NCBI GenBank assembly: GCA_030533445.1
Contig: CM060065.1
Span: 47,561,964 to 47,625,963 of the forward strand
DNA: 64,000 nucleotides
Direction: 5' to 3'
DNA from: Cyprinodon diabolis
Lineage: Eukaryota > Chordata > Actinopteri > Cyprinodontiformes > Cyprinodontidae
Positions 45,791 through 58,639 of this stretch are shown piece by piece. Below the pieces are notes generated by a model. It saw only the letters and a list, made by a program, of their open reading frames with translations, ran no database searches and had not been told where the DNA came from. The position numbers and the translations under genes were made by a program. How positions within the stretch are numbered: position 1 is the stretch's first letter; each line of letters opens with the position of its first letter.

Positions 45791-48690
45791 CTTGACAAAG
45801 GCTCGAAATAATCTAGAAGCTATGACTTGTTGAAGGCAGGTTAAAAAGAGGCTGAAGCAGGTGGATCAGATGAACGGTAAAGAGAACTGGGCGGAGCTAA
45901 GCAAGTGAATGAAATGAGTGATCAGGACAGTCATCAGCGCCGAGATCTTGACACTCCACACTGGTTAAAATATAGATTTTTGAATTCTGTCATTTGTTGA
46001 AATGTGAAAAATGGGACAACATATTTTTTCCCCAAAGTCACTGGTCATGTATGAACCTTGTCAGACTGACTCATTAACCGTGAAACTGAAGACCTGATCC
46101 TTCAGGCTTTAGTAGTTTTAAAATCTGTATTTTCACATCCATTTCTTGTTTGTTGGTTTTTTCTCTCATTCTGCCTTTCCTTTACTGTCTTCTTCAGCAC
46201 TTTTGGTTGCTTTATGTATGACTGTAGCTGAAGATCAACCTGCCTCTCCCTGCCTTGCCTTGCCTTGCCTTACCATTTACCAGTCTGCCTAAAACTCTTG
46301 TAGAATGGAAAATCGTAACATGGAGCTTTAAACCAGTTAGCTTCTCACATCAGCAGAACCATGACAACCATGGAGAACATAAATGTACATTTCATTATAT
46401 AGCCCACATGCTTATGCTGGTGGGTGACTGTAGTGTTAAAAATGCAAAGGAACCATCCCTTTCTGAGTTGCTAGGCAACAACAGGGACTCGTTCCTCCAA
46501 AAGAGCTGCTCTTTGTACGTTTCCTGCGCCATCGTTCCCTCCTCCCATCAAATTCCTGTTTGATGGGAAGAGGGAAACCTAAACCTGGGTTGGTTTCCGT
46601 GAAGCAAATCCACAAAGAACCATTTCTCCTTGAACCTTTGCTTCTATGGAAACTATTTCCCTTTTCCAGACTATTTGTTAAGCTATTTGTTTTATTTGAC
46701 AAAGAGAACAAGACCTCTATAGCCACTTAAAAAAAATAGTGGTTTTAAAATGCTTGTTTGCTTACTGAATGAGGAATTTTATAGGGTTGTTCAAAAGTAG
46801 CTAAGAGTCCAAAACCTTGCTCAGATTCTTGGAAAGCTTCAAACTTTTAGTTGAGCTAAAAACATGGAGTTCTGTCTTTTCTGCATGAAGTCTATCAGAA
46901 ATCCTGATTCTGTCGGATTGTAGTCTTGCGGCAGAAATATATAGCTGTATCATCACATATAACGCTTTATAATCTGGGCTAAATAGAGCATGACAAGATT
47001 AAAATAAAAGTGATCCACTGATGAAGCCTAGATGGGCACCTCATGGGTAATATTTTTTATGCATATAAATAAATGGCAGTATAAGGATCAGTCTTTGAGT
47101 AGGATTAAAAGGAAGTTATCCCAAAACAAATGCATCTTTATACATGTATCAGTTTTGATCTGCTTGTTCAAATCAATAATGTGATAATGTTAATGATGAA
47201 AATAGTATTACAAAATACTACAAAAAGTTCTGTTTGAGCAGCTCAGCACCTTCCTAACAATGAACGGCTGCTCTGGTGTCTTCAGGTCAGGCTGCAGAGC
47301 TCACCACAGAGCAGAGACTGCCCTTATAGAGGTGTTCAATGTCTACATGCTCCACCTAACTCCAATCATAATGATCAACATGAATTACCAGAACTGAGCA
47401 GATGAAACAGCTCTGGGTTAATGCATGGAAGAGATAGTTTCATGGATATGCCAACATTTCCAGCTGCGGTAATAATCTTATCTTTAATTAAATGAATCTC
47501 TACATCGCTGAACCGCTTAGCTCCAAAATACATTACAGTCTTCTGGATTAAATCTACTCTGCAGAACTAGAACCAGAACCAAGCAGGGAGAAACAGCTTT
47601 TAGTTCTTGTGCTCCACTAATCTGGAATAAAGTGCTGAAAACCCACCTAAACATTAATATGTTTAGGTAGGTTTTGAAGTGGGAGAGGGAAGCAAATATA
47701 CATCACTGTTTACACTAATGCTGCAACTTTTAAAGTTTGTTTCCCTGAGATGTTAATAAATGTATTTGTTTTTAAATCCAGAATATTATCAAATATTATG
47801 TTAAACCCCACAAAAGTGGTGCATAATCCGACACTAATCCCTGAACAATATAGGTGTTTCACAAGAAAATCTCTGCATCCTCCCCTGATCTTGGTGTGAT
47901 TGTGTAAAAGAAGCTGATTTAATGAGCTAAACCTGAATTGGTTTCTGTGATATAACATTAATGGCAGCAGATCATCCAGGATCATCTTGATTGATCGATT
48001 GATTGATTGATACTAATAGCAGGATCATTTTACAGGATTTTTGCACAGGGTATTGAGATATATATCTTCAGCAGATCTTTAAAAACTAAACTGTTTATAT
48101 AACTCAAACATCTGGTTGCTCTTTCTTTGTAATGTTTTTTGCTTTTGTTTAATCAGTTGAACATTAAACTGTTTGTGTTTTTTTCCCCTTTCAAATGTTC
48201 ATATGCAGTTAGTCAACCTGGCTTTGCCGCCTTCTCACCTTTTTTCCCCCTTCTTAGATGCATTTTTCACCTCCTCTCATGGATTCTTTTCTGTGTAGCC
48301 GCAAGCAGAGGAGGTGATGAAATTAAGATCACAACTTTACACTGGATCTGTTGTTTTCTGACTTTTTTCTTTTATACTTGTCCAGCTGGTTGCTGCACAT
48401 ACTTCCCTTCACAATGTGGGAGCTGTTTTGGCTGTTGCTCTCCCTTCAGGAATCTTCCAGTAACTGAGATGTTTGTGAAGATGTTTAGATCTTCCTCTCC
48501 CCAGCTGCTTGCTTGAACTGTTTTCAGGAAGCATTTTTGAGCACATTGAGAACGATTGCAATGACTGCTTGGTTCAGAGCCAAGGACCTCTATTAAGAAG
48601 GTTCATGATGACCTAAGACCTCATCTGCCTGCTTTTCATGGAGAGTTCAGCTCCTTTCAACTATTTGTCATTCTTTTGGTCCTAACCATT
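45791..48690 (+). other. Intron sequence, no gene recognised
   Basis: No conserved exon. Simple repeats include a short tgcct run near 46245-46270 and a ttga run near 47988-48011. Open frames at 46255-46563, 47710-47985 and 48139-48516 have no known motif. Confidence 0.45.
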
Positions 48691-48699
48691 CACGATCAC

Positions 48700-48953
48700 A
48701 AGTGTTTTGTCATTGTCTCCTTTCTTTCTCCTCTTTCTTTCATCTATCTCCTCTTTCTGCTCTGTTTACATTGCATTGTCCATATAAACTGTAAGACTCC
48801 CAGTATAATTATAATAAAACAATTTATATGCATGAAACAAGTGGAGCAATATGGCAATTGCCATACTGCTACACTTGTGAAAGTAAAATCTGTTGGGCTC
48901 TTTTTGGCATCAAGACAATTATTCTTATTGCCACATTGCCAGACAGGACACTG
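48700..48953 (+). repeat. Unclassified 0.2-kb repeat, copy B
   Basis: This copy has the hairpin caatatggcaattgccatactg with an almost complete stem. It continues for 'caggacac' beyond copy A. A weak third piece ('acattggcaaacaggacac') may exist near 53232. Confidence 0.75.
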
Positions 48954-50389
48954 TAAAAAAAAAATTATCAAAAAGGTGTTTGAAGGTTGGAAGATGTTGA
49001 TAAAGATTATAATACAGTTTCTGCCTGCTCAGGATCATGGTTTCTGACTGAAGGTGTGAATTTTCAGCCCATCCTAATTCTAGTCAGCCTTGTCATACTT
49101 GGAGGATAATTGTTGAGAGGAATATTTAGCAATGCCTAGAAATGCAGCTCATGCATAAAGTTGAGCTTGGAATGTGCTTCTGTTTTTGTTTTGTTTGAAG
49201 TACACCTTTTTTTCGGTCTTTATGCTACATTCTTGTTTGAATTAGGAACTAAAGGATCTAAAAATCCTGAATCAGTAAAGTAATATCCAAATATAAACCT
49301 AACTATTTCTCCCCTGATTAAGACTCTAAAAAAAATGTTTATAATTTCTGAGCAGCTGTGTTTTTATTTTATTTTTTATCTTTTTGTTTAATATTTTTTA
49401 TTTATTTTATTCAATATTTTAAATAGAAGCAAATACACGAATGGAACTCATTCATATTTTTCCTTTATGGCAAATATCACAGATAAAGGTGGATAAAATT
49501 TAAAGCAATAACCATGTCTGCACAATTGATAGAAGCCTGTGCTTGACATTCTTTAAAAAAAAAACTTTTTACATGTTTTTTTTCTATGATTTATCTTTAA
49601 TGATAACTCAGAGTTTCAGCGAAGACCCCCCTGCCATCACCCCAATCTTCAGCTGCCTTCACGGAGGCTGTGACTGAGCTGCCACAAAATGTTAATATTA
49701 CTTTGAAAAATAAAAAGATTATTTTAAACGTAAATCTGCCAGGGTTATGAATAATGTCGGATTTAAATTTATTTTATTCAGATAAAAATGGAGAAGAGTT
49801 TAAAAAACATAATCATAAAGCATAAAAAATATTAGCAGCAACCTGCAGCAGCGGAGTTCGTCAACACTTCCTGATAAGTGCAGATTAAATGGAAGTTTGA
49901 TATTTCAGCAATGATTGGTAAAACAAATTCCATAATTTTCTCTCTAAGGAAAAGATTGAGAGGAGATGGGCTTTCATCGAGATGAAATAAGGGACTCCTG
50001 TTCTTCCCGTCTGCTGTATCTCAAATAAGCATTTCTGCAAATTTAGTGAAGAAACTGAACCCTCCTAAAACCTCATTAAAGATGTGTTAGTAAGAGCAGG
50101 AGTACATGGGCTTTATAAGATGATGATAAAAGTAAGAAGAGTCTAAAAGTTCAATGTGAGTATTACTCCATAGCGCCCCCTGGCGACCCTGGTGCGGTTT
50201 AAACTATGTATACTATAAACCGACCGATTTGAAATGTTGTAATAAGGCAATAAGCCATATTGCTGTTGGTCTGTTTGTAGAAAATCAACTTTTTTGTTCA
50301 GTTTATATTGAAACTATATAAAATAATGCACCTTCGTTCCAAATATTTGATTTTCTTTTCTTTTTCCGCTTCTGCTGCACTTTTTAAAT
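48954..50389 (+). other. Intron sequence before the internal promoter
   Basis: AT-rich, no gene recognised. GC content rises sharply after 50390. Confidence 0.5.
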
Positions 50390-50457
50390 CCGGTGCTCCG
50401 CTGTTCTGATCACTGTCTCCCCCCTTCCTGGGCGAGAGAGTGAGCGCTGAGTGTGTG

Positions 50458-50499
50458 ATGAAATGGGTCGGGCTACGCGCACGCGCCGGTGTCAGTTGA
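50458..50499 (+). other. Upstream ORF 1 in the SHANK2 short-isoform leader
   Basis: ATG to TGA in 14 codons (MKWVGLRARAGVS). It only matters if transcription begins upstream of 50458. It ends 155 bases before the main start. Confidence 0.4.
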
Positions 50500-50560
50500 A
50501 GGGCTTGAGCTGGTTTTTTTAAAGCACGCGGAAAGAAGGCAGGAAGGTGCGAGCTGGATC

Positions 50561-50629
50561 ATGTGCGCCGCGCGCCGCGGAGGAACCGTCGCTGTCCGCG
50601 GTGCTGAAAGGGAAACACTGGCCTCCTGA
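50561..50629 (+). other. Upstream ORF 2 in the SHANK2 short-isoform leader
   Basis: ATG to TGA in 23 codons, beginning MCAARRGGTV, ending 25 bases before the main ATG at 50655. The context (gatcATGt) is weak. It could modulate translation of the short isoform. Confidence 0.55.
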
Positions 50630-50654
50630 AAGTCCTGAAAGCAGCGAAGCAAAG

Positions 50655-50688
50655 ATGAAGTCCATCATAAATGCCTTAAAAAAGGAAG
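50655..50688 (+). CDS. shank2: SHANK2 alternative first exon (short, ankyrin-less isoform)
   Basis: The exon encodes MKSIINALKKE and one base of a split codon, then a donor g|gtaagg. Mammalian ProSAP1/SHANK2 short isoforms begin MKSVLNAFTKKE followed by VPFREAPAYS; the match is clear in position, length and residues. It joins the exon at 63617 in phase 1 to give Val. The start has A at -3. The protein made lacks the ankyrin repeats and begins just before the SH3/PDZ part of the scaffold. The GC-rich sequence upstream is its likely promoter. Confidence 0.9.
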
Positions 50689-52760
50689 GTAAGGTGGTGG
50701 GGGCTGTCCCGCTTTTCTTTTCTCACTTTCCAAGCCAGGCATTAAACGGCTGCTGGACATGCAGAGTTGGCTCAACTTCATCTGAATCTGGACCGATTTT
50801 AGGAGAACAGGGTTGAAGTCAGAATGAGTTGATCAGAGAGTGTCGGAAGGAAAAGAAACGGAGGAGGAGGTGGTGCCGGCAGGGGAGTAGTTTATAGGTC
50901 AGAAGGAAAATGGGACTCCAGCTCAGTGAGAACACCCATATCTATACGAGTCCGTGTCATCCCCCCCTCACCCCAACAGAACCAAGCAGTCCGTCCATCT
51001 GGCTGTGGGTGAAAAAAACCCAGCAGGTCTTATTTATTTATTTATTTTACTTGAATGAAAGCAGCGGGCAGAGCTGATCAGCGGGCTGGGCGCCTATATG
51101 GCGACTATCCCGACAAACCTGGACTCTATATGATTCCTATAGGGGCTTTTCTTAGGCAGTCAGTGTTGTTCTTTTTATAATCTTCTATATTATGAGGAAA
51201 CAAGCCGTCAGCAGCTCTAAATGGAAAGGTTCACTGGTTTGCTCTAGTTATGGCTCATGTAAGCAGCAGCTGAACATGTTGAAATGAGTTCTGCGTTTCC
51301 AGCAGGGAACCTCAGGCTTACCAGAAGCCATTGAATTCAATAGATCCCTCTCTGTAAAACAGAAACATCTGCCATATGCAGCAGAGAGGTCAAATCTGGC
51401 ATTTAGTAATATTTAAAAGTTATTTTCTCTCATTTAAGGTCAATTTTCTTTTTTTGTTTTTGCAGAACTTGTGCTCCAAGGTTTAGAAGCACCTAATGTC
51501 ATAGTTAAATATTAAAGATATCAGTTTTCACACTCTAAACAATCAGAGCTTGATTATCTGTGGCTTTAAAGCTGTTTCTCTGCTCAAATGAAGCAGGTTA
51601 AATCTGAATTTACCCCAACATCACCAGCACCTCCCATCATTCAGGAAAAAAAGGAAACGTGTTAACAGCTCTTATGGTGCAGTTAACTGAGGTTCCAGGG
51701 ACTTCTGAATCATTGGCTATCATCCGTCACTGCTGACATGCTACTAACAGTTAACCAAGTTACCCATCTGTCATCTCGTGAATGCAAATCATTTTAATCT
51801 GCGTGTTTTATTAAATCATTAGGCAAACTTTCCCTCACAGACCAACACAGCCATGTAGGTTTGCTGAAGAAGGGTGTGGAGTAAAGATAGACTCATTCCT
51901 TGGCTGACTGATATTTTTGGCCCATATAAGCATGTTTTCCTGTATTGGTATCAGCTAATGTGTGCATGCACTCTCCAATTAATTAGTTTTTTCAGCAGCC
52001 ATGCTTGGCATTGCAGCTTCCTCCATGTCCTATCCATTGTTAATATATATATTTTTAAATGGGTTAAGAAATGTTTCTTCTTAATTGAGACTTGCAAATA
52101 TTTATTATCATGATGCCATTTTGAATCATGGAAATGGAGGAAGAGAAAGCAATATCAGGCTACAGAATCAGCCCCAAAAAAAGCAGCACAAATAGGGAGA
52201 TCAATTAAACAGATTTTTCAAACAAATTCTATCAGCATCGGCATTTAGAAAACAATATGACAGGCCTCTGGTATGTATGGCTGTGATTAAATGGTATAAG
52301 CTATAACAAAAAGTGGGGAAGAAAGGAGAGGGGCATGAGAAAGAGGTAAAAATGTTGAAACTGAGAGGAAGAAATGATTTGGAATGAAATGTGTCATAAA
52401 GCTGAGTGGGATTAAAAAGGAGAGTGAAAGTTTAACAAATGTTTAAAGAACAATGAGGAAGATGGGTTAAATAGTAAACAGCCTGTACTTAATTTACACT
52501 AATATTCAGTCATTTACTCACATACTGATGGGGGTGAGCTAAATTGTAGACACAGCTGCCCTGGGGCTCACTGACTGAATCCAGGCTGCTGTACACTGGG
52601 CCCTCTGACCACCATCAGCAATGATAGCCAATGAAAGGTTGAAAGAAGAATGAGTGGGATAACAGGTTTTAAAGAGAGACGAGGGGATGAAGGAGAAGAA
52701 GACCGAGACAAAGAGGGATGAGGACAATGAGTGTTACGGGGTACTGAGGAAGGACGAGTC
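50689..52760 (+). other. Intron sequence after the short-isoform first exon
   Basis: GC content stays moderately raised to about 50900 then falls. No further exon was recognised. Confidence 0.5.
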
Positions 52761-52764
52761 AGAT

Positions 52765-52915
52765 TAAAAGTAGTGTTGCACAGATACTGATACCAGTATT
52801 GATACCACCATTTTAGTGCCCTGATCCAGCACTAAAATGGTTTCGTAATTGGCGAGTACCAAAAAAATAGGGCACTGATACTATTTTGAGAGCCAAAAGT
52901 TCAACTATTGTCACC
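52765..52915. repeat. Decayed repeat with a perfect 13-bp hairpin
   Basis: It opens with 'agtgttgcacagatactgat', a start known from fish dispersed repeats. Arms accattttagtgc and gcactaaaatggt (52807-52841) are separated by 9 bases. Confidence 0.55.
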
Positions 52916-54938
52916 CATTCCAGGTAGGCAATAAAAAGTTCTACTGGATTAACTTTGTATTAGTCTTTTTCCTGCTTCACAAAGGTAGGCAACAGCTTTA
53001 CAAAGTCATGATGGCAATTATTTTACATCCAAGTAGTATGCAGTTCTTCATATATACACACACACATCAATTTGAAAAAGAGCATCAGCGCAAAAATAAT
53101 TTAAAGGGATGGTGGATAGGAATGTGGATGATGAGTGGAATAAAAAGGCTTTGGAAAGAAGGAGGTAAGTGGTTAAAAATGATGATTCTGCTTGTGATAG
53201 CGGCTTTCATCCGGGACATTATTCCCACAGCTACATTGGCAAACAGGACACAAAAAAAGAAATGGTGAATGTATGGACTGAAAAAAATGCTTGTAGAAAC
53301 AAATGAAAGTGAAAAACAGGCACTACAATGGAGGAGGAGGATGAGTGGGACGGTGAAGGATTCTAAATATGGGCAGGTTAAAAAAGGAGCTCATTTGGAG
53401 GATGAGAGAGAATCTAATGGTTGAGCTGGACCGAGGAAGGTTGAGAATGAGCGTCAGAGAGGGATGAGGATTATGAGTGGGATTAAAGAAGGATCAATAG
53501 GAGCTTATTGAAAAAGTGGTATATAGAGGATTTATAAGAGTGATGAGGGGGATAAAAAGGTCGAGAACAAACGTTAAATGTTAAACATTGATGGCGGATG
53601 GATGGTTGATGTGATTTGAAAATCTTCCATGTAGTTGGATTATTTTTCATTCTACATGAATTAAACTGAACCAAGTTTGCATTTCAGACACTCCTGAGCT
53701 TTAAACTTGGAAGGTTTCAGTCCAGTAGATGATGTTTGGTGTTTTTTGTTCACCAGCATATTAGGACCTGCTCCAAAGTTGGGTTTTACAAATGACTCAT
53801 AAAAACGACAATACACAAATCTGAAGGAGAAGAGATAACCCCCCCAAAAAACAAAAAAAAAAAATCTTCTTCAATCTTTCTTTAAATCCAAGCCGATCTT
53901 GACAGGTGACAGGAGGCAAACAACAAGCTGTCTGTTGTCAGCGTTAACCACTGCCTGTCAGAGACTCTGATGCTCTGCAACTTTCCTCTTTGTCTTCAAC
54001 AGTAAAGGCAGGAAAGGTTGGTCTAATATCAAACATGTGATCCCGTGTCCCCAGCTATAGATTAGGGTTAAAGCATTCATTATTTCACTTTTCTGTCAAC
54101 TGTTTCTGTATGACGGGCATAATTTTGTGCATCACATTAAAGTTTTAGAGCTAGATTTCTTTTTTTGATTAAATAAATAAATAAATAAAAGAAGACCGTT
54201 TGCCAAATATTTGGTGAAAGGAAAATATTTGATGTGATGAAAATATGGGACTTAATCAGCCCTAAACTTAAATACTTAACAACATACTGTCGTTTTTAAT
54301 TTGTGTAAAATTAAAAGAAGGTAACAGGAGTTTTATTTGATCTAATTAAAATTCAGTAATTTTACAAAGGGATAAATTTAGGCTCTAAATTACTGAAGCT
54401 AGGAAGGAAATTGTCTGTTTAAAGCGCTTCGGGATGACGCGTTGTGAATTATAAAAATACACTAACTGAAATCAAATTTCACTGAATTGAAAAGAAACAT
54501 CTTCATCAGCTTTAGAAACAGGATTAATCAGGAAGTTAGACTCTTTCCTGGTACGCTTGCTTTCTTCTGATTGGCCGACTTTAGTGGCTCCACCCTGAAC
54601 TGTTGATTCACAACAATGCAGAATTCTATTGGATAGAAAATCAGCTGCAAACCCAGAAACAAAAGCATGGAACAATAATAAGGACAGATTTCTATTGATT
54701 TAGTCCAAATGCTAAACTAACAGGAAGTAGCAGGTTAGATATGGATACCCTGTTTCTGCCTAATGTCGTATTGAAACTGTCCAGCAAATATCTGGACGTC
54801 ATTAAAACATAAGCTTCTTCCATGCTGGACACAGCCAAGGTCATTTCCTGCTCTGTAGCACATTTAAGTGAAAGTATCTGTTTTCACTGCCTGCTTCTAG
54901 TGGGCTTATCATTTTTACCTCATATTCAGCAGTCTGTT
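52916..54938 (+). other. Intron sequence, no gene recognised
   Basis: Purine-rich from 53090 to 53560 with many 'gatgagtgg' and 'aggatgag' words, a loose repetitive texture. An (AAAT) run is at 54170-54189. No exon seen. Confidence 0.45.
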
Positions 54939-56449
54939 CCAGGTGTCCGTTTCACGAAGCAGGTTTAACAAACTCAGATTCAACTCTAAATTGATCTAGC
55001 CTAAAATTGTGAACTCTGAGTTTTTGGTTTCAAGACAGCTGCTATGAATCAGTTCAATATACTCTAAGTAGGTCGGCTCAGAGTTGAACGAATCACCAGG
55101 ATGAAAGACAACATGAAGTGTCCATTTAACCCCAATGGAACTAGAGATTTTAATGAAGAAATGGAAAAAAAAAATTGAGAATGTTTAAAAGACAGAGAAT
55201 AAGCCGCTAACGAGAGGAAGATGGCAAAGGAGAAGATTGTTGCTTGAGTTATTGCGTAGATTTAGATGAAGTTTTATGGCAGGCTGTTTTTACATTTATT
55301 GAAAGCACTCTCCTCTCTGTTTTTCCATTTGTAGATCACTAAAATAAGATTCTTTATTCACAAAATCACACTCCTAGACTGAACTGTAATAATATATTTT
55401 CTAAATTACACTTGCAGCAGAAAATTTATTTCAGGAAGAATAAAAAATTATGCTAGTAAGAATGAAGTTTTTTATACCTAGAAAAGTTTACACATTTTAA
55501 GTGGCCGTTCTGACATTTATCTGCATAGCTCAATATGTATTTATATCTGAAATAATAATACAAATGCTGACCAGTAACAATAGGAATATGAAGATCTGAA
55601 ATTAATTTCTAGACATCCAGAATGTTTATTCTGGATGTAGAGAACGTCATTTTGTTTAAAATGGTCATTTTGACAAGGGATTTTTCTTTTTTTTTTCAGA
55701 TATCAGGAATACATATTCAGTAATACTAATATATATTAATTTGACTTGCCCTGGCCTGTTTTGACTGGCTAGGGCAAGTCAAATTAATTTTCTTGAATGG
55801 TAGTGGATCAATGGATCTATTTAGGTGAAACCATCTGCAGCAGGTGAAGAACAAAAACGTTGTTCTAATAGATATGAGTTGTTCATCATGTCATGGGTTC
55901 TCAGTTTGATTCTGTCTCCCATCACACAGTAAATAGTAAGCGTCTGTTTCCAGCCGCCTTGGATGTTTTCGTCTTAATAAATGGTCGTTATTAGAGGTTA
56001 TCAGTCCCATAGAATGGCTTCAGATTGTACCAGTAGGCTCAGGTTGGTATCATCGAGTGAAATCTAATATTAACCCTAAACAATAAAGAATTGATATCAA
56101 ATTCTCTGTGAAAAAAAGCTGATAATTTTTTAATAAGATCCTCGTGAAACGGAAATGCAATGTTTGTTTTTAAAAAGCTACGGTGTGCAACGGTCCTAGT
56201 TGATGAATTTTTCTTGTTTTAATGTACAAAACTACAACTAAGTCAGAAAATAAAAGAGCGCGATTGGCTGTAAGGAGAGCAGAGGACACTGGGTTTATTG
56301 AACCAAACCTGCTCCTGACCAGGTTAGCTCTGAGGAGAATGTTACTATGGCAACAGAAACAGGTTGAGGAAACTCTCTTTGTGAAACTAAAAACTCAGTT
56401 TCCCTAGTTTCCATTTTCAGTAAACATGCTTCATGAAACGGATCCCAGG
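54939..56449. mobile_element. PIF/Harbinger-like element, 1.5 kb, decayed
   Basis: The left end ccaggtgtccgtttcacgaa and the right end's reverse complement cctgggatccgtttcatgaa are alike over about 29 bp. The words 'gtttcacgaagcagg' and 'tcatgaaacggatccc' are typical of this teleost group. The expected 3-bp duplication is not evident (gtt versus ttc), so the assignment rests on the ends. No transposase motif was recognised. A 21-bp hairpin lies inside at 55736-55787. Confidence 0.65.
55736..55787. repeat. Hairpin, 21-bp arms with one mismatch
   Basis: The arms around ttgacttgccctggcc and ggctagggcaagtcaa are separated by a 10-base loop. It sits in the Harbinger-like element and may be a nested small insertion. 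Confidence 0.85.
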
Positions 56450-58590
56450 TTCTACAGGCGGAGAGGAAAAAATGTACTCCTGCTGTGATGAAGCCTTTTA
56501 TTATTGGGCAATGTTTTTATTGTATATTTTCTGTGATTAAATAGTTTATTTTAAATGTAAAAAAAATCTCAAGGACTCCAGATATGGAAACACCTGGAAG
56601 CTTTCCGTGTCACAGAAGAGCTGCTGTCCTTTTTTCTAGAAGGTGAAATGTTTCTCCTAAAGATGGTCATCAGTATCTTTATACTATTCTCCTGTACCTA
56701 AATAAAATGCCACATTTGGATATTAATGTAATTCAGTTTTACTGGTGTGTTTAAGCACATTTTATTAAATTCTTAAAGGATATTTCTGTTGATAATTTCT
56801 TTGTTAACAGCAATTTGAGCTGTTTTTGATTTCGTCGTGGTTCAGGTCTGTCCTGCTTCCACTTCATTTAAGAAACAACTTGTTTAGATCCTTTCTGTAT
56901 CTATGGGTTACTTGAAGGTTAAATATGTTTAACCCAAGTATAAGCAAGGGGGAGGAAAGGATCTTAATGGTTTGTTGTCTTCATGGGACCCCAGCTTCCC
57001 AGTCTGTCTTTGCTTCAGTCTCTTTAACATAGCTGGGCTGACGCCATCCAGTGACTCCAGCTTCCACTTTGTCTGTTTCATTGACCTTATTGTGAAGGGT
57101 CAGCCGATGTTCATCACAGCTGTAGGACCAGAGCCCTCAGTGAACTGGGAGCCAGTCAGATTTTAGAACATCACCTGTGGACAAGGACGGATTGGTTATC
57201 TGGTACTGTTGGGATTTTCCCAGTGTGCTGGCAGTCCCAATGCATCCTCTTCCTGCTTCCTTCCTCACTGCCAGCACTATTCAGGCAGCACCTATTATGG
57301 CGACTGCTGACGCACTCCCACTTCGGTGACCTTACTGAAATAATGAGTTCAGATTGACCTGTTGTTTTCTAACCACAGACAATGAGATGCCCTGGTTGCG
57401 TCTCGTTGCTTACTTTCTCTGCTGACCTGAGGTTGGCCTAATCACATTGTATCACAGAACATGTTCTGTCTTGGGCCAGGGTCACAGGGTCACTGGCTGA
57501 TAGCAAGATCGAGAACGGCAGTAAGGTCATAGGGTTACGACTCTGGGATGGAGACAAAGCAGAAACTGCACCAAAACAACAACTTTATCAAATCAAAAAC
57601 CAAATCTGGCAAATTTACAGAAACATTTTTCAGAACTGGGCCTTTACCAGCTGGAACTGGTGAGGATGATTGCGACTGGTGAGAGGGAACCAGCAGCCAG
57701 CTGCTCTGAATTCAGAGCATCTCAGCTACGTAGTGAATCAGCCAAAGGAACTGAACTCCTCTGTAAATCTGATTAAACATGATATGATTATGAACATATT
57801 GTGATTTTTAAAAAGAGGAGGCAAAGTTGCTTGACTCACGCTCTGTGGACTTAAAGAGGATTATATCCCTATTTTTATATATTAAAAAAATACACTGCCT
57901 TTGCAGATTTATCATTTACAAAATTTCAACGTAAAACCTTTAGAATTAAAGAAAAACACATTTTCTGCATTAGAAAATTAAACTGTAATCATAATAACTC
58001 ACATTTTGACTCATGGTGAAACAATAATTTATCCAGAATAATGTTAAGAAAAAAACTTTGCTTTCTGCTCTGATCATTTCACATCTCTATTCCTTCCATT
58101 TTCCTGTTCTTCCTTCAGAAACATATTTATTAGGAAGACAAGGGTGGATATATCTTTAGAATGAATAAATAAAACTTTGTGGAAGTTTTTGATATCCACT
58201 TTTTCACTGCCGTTGATTATACTATGGTGGGGAAGATTCTATGCAGCACATTTCCGGCTCGTTTTAGGTAACTTAGGTAAATGATCATCAGTCCAACAAT
58301 GCAAGCAAAGCATCAGTCGGTTTGCCTGAAAGAGAGAAATGATTGACAGGATTAACCTTTCCCAACTTTTTTCTAAAACTTTCTGAAAGCTGCTATGATC
58401 CCTTCCTTTTTCTAAGCTTTGCTTGATGCAGTTTTTGGTGACATTTTAAGCAGCATGGACTCGTGCCTGAGGACCATGTACAGATATGGCAGCTCTGATG
58501 TGTGTAAGCTCATTAGATGTTAGCACTTCATCAACACGTCTGCTGCAGACAGAGAGAGGGAGGCTTCAGATATTAGTTTGTCCAAGTGGT
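56450..58590 (+). other. Intron sequence, no gene recognised
   Basis: No conserved exon or firm repeat. The open frame at 56972-57166 has no motif. Confidence 0.45.
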
Positions 58591-58594
58591 GGTT

Positions 58595-58596
<2 letters not shown>

Positions 58597-58631
<35 letters not shown>
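58597..58631 (+). repeat. (GAT)n microsatellite
   Basis: About twelve GAT/ATG units. The poly-Asp and poly-Ser frames through it are artefacts of the repeat. Confidence 0.95.
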
Positions 58632-58639
58632 CTCATTGA

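Larger units (their letters stand above)
50390..50654 (+). promoter_or_regulatory. GC-rich promoter and 5' UTR of the short SHANK2 isoform
   Basis: This is a GC-rich, CpG-rich patch in an otherwise AT-rich intron, with blocks such as 'ctacgcgcacgcgccggtg' and 'gtgcgccgcgcgccgcgg'. It lies directly before the start codon at 50655. There is no convincing TATA box. A CpG-island promoter driving the ankyrin-less SHANK2 isoform is the natural reading. The start site is not defined. Confidence 0.75.

Noticed and set aside
48139..48516. Cys- and Phe-rich frame of 125 codons
   Set aside because: No conserved cysteine spacing or family motif; it lies in an intron and is pyrimidine-rich, which favours such residues.
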